From Deltaproteobacteria bacterium (GTDB lineage Bacteria > Desulfobacterota > Syntrophia > Syntrophales > Smithellaceae), in assembly GCA_011046295.1 (NCBI GenBank), contig DSAV01000220.1:1-6660 (forward strand): a DNA stretch of 6,660 bases, given 5' to 3'. Made by a program: the position numbers and the translations under genes. Below the pieces are notes generated by a model, which ran no database searches, was not told the DNA's origin, and saw only the letters and a list, made by a program, of their open reading frames with translations. Positions within the stretch are counted from its first letter, which is position 1; every line of letters begins with the position of its first letter. Shown here piece by piece: positions 6,372 to 6,660 of this stretch.

Positions 6372-6660
6372 ATGAAATCGTTTATTGAGCATGCCGTCGA
6401 TGATATTCGCGCCCAGGTGGGAAAAGAGAAAATTATTCTGGGGCTTTCCGGCGGCGTTGATTCGTCCGTGGCGGCGGTGCTCTTAAATAAAGCCATCGGC
6501 CGTCAACTTACCTGTGTCTTTGTGGATAACGGTGTGCTGCGGGCGGGTGAAGCGACGCGCGTGATAGAGATGTTCAAAAAGCATCTGCGGATTAATTTGC
6601 GATTCGTGCGCGCCGGGAAAATTTTTCTGCAAAAACTAAAAGGCGTGACCGATCCGGAAA
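6372..6660 (+). CDS. guaA: GMP synthetase, ATP pyrophosphatase domain/subunit (3' partial)
   Basis: This domain adenylates XMP with ATP and accepts ammonia from the glutaminase to give GMP. From the ATG at 6372, 96 codons are visible before the window ends. Seen: the PP-loop SGGVDSS (residues 26-32) inside KIILGLSGGVDSSVAAVLL, then LTCVFVDNGVLR and LKGVTDPE, all typical of the GuaA ATP-PPase. No good Shine-Dalgarno sequence precedes the ATG; the bases before it are GAAAAATCCTGATCG. If translated separately, initiation would have to come from ribosomes terminating at the TGA 3 nt upstream. Upstream of this ATG the frame is continuous with the glutaminase domain except for that TGA. The dimerisation and XMP-binding C-terminal part lies beyond the window. 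The domain assignment is firm; whether this is an independent gene is open. Confidence 0.87.
   Translation, partial: MKSFIEHAVDDIRAQVGKEKIILGLSGGVDSSVAAVLLNKAIGRQLTCVFVDNGVLRAGEATRVIEMFKKHLRINLRFVRAGKIFLQKLKGVTDPE

Noticed and set aside
6366..6380. TGA as a selenocysteine codon
   Set aside because: The position corresponds to a linker Trp, not a redox residue. The only hairpin just downstream is a tiny CGAT/ATCG stem on the start codon, unlike a bacterial SECIS element.
5934..6392. Minus-strand open frame of 152 codons across the guaA stop
   Set aside because: It is antisense to conserved GuaA motifs and its translation shows no family features. The fact that it spans the guaA split was checked and gives no alternative explanation for it.

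Overview
The window is a compact block of bacterial housekeeping genes, all on the + strand and almost fully coding. The genes concern the making and spending of glutamine amide nitrogen. GC content is roughly balanced by eye. The gene types are a split-type glutamate synthase with a ferredoxin-like tail, a type III glutamine synthetase, and bacterial-type CarA and GuaA. Together they suggest an anaerobic bacterium, possibly a Desulfobacterota/Syntrophales-like lineage. That taxonomic guess is inference from gene architecture and needs a similarity search.

Layout: (1) Positions 2-2320 hold the 3' part of a fused glutamate synthase polypeptide: GXGXG domain, GltD-like FAD/NAD(P)H oxidoreductase, then a two-cluster ferredoxin domain. 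The gene starts upstream of the window. (2) After a 27-bp gap lies glnN (2348-4516), a type III glutamine synthetase. With (1) it forms a GS-GOGAT pair. (3) Positions 4517-4653 are the only real intergenic region. It holds a strong 14-bp hairpin (candidate terminator), a candidate sigma70 promoter and a small palindrome, suggesting a new transcription unit. (4) carA (4654-5796) encodes the glutamine-hydrolysing subunit of carbamoyl-phosphate synthase. It overlaps by 4 nt with (5) the GMP synthetase glutaminase domain (5793-6368). (6) The GMP synthetase ATP pyrophosphatase domain starts at 6372 and runs off the window end.

The main point of interest is GMP synthetase. The two halves are in the same reading frame, separated only by TGA-TCG-ATG. 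In an alignment recalled from memory, the TGA falls on a Trp position of one-piece bacterial GuaA proteins. This is either a genuine split into two translationally coupled subunits, as in archaea, a recent nonsense mutation, or a sequence error.

Functionally, GS makes glutamine from ammonia and glutamate. GOGAT turns glutamine and 2-oxoglutarate into two glutamates. CarA and GuaA take amide nitrogen from glutamine for pyrimidine/arginine and guanine nucleotide synthesis. I see no mobile element, CRISPR array, tRNA or rRNA.
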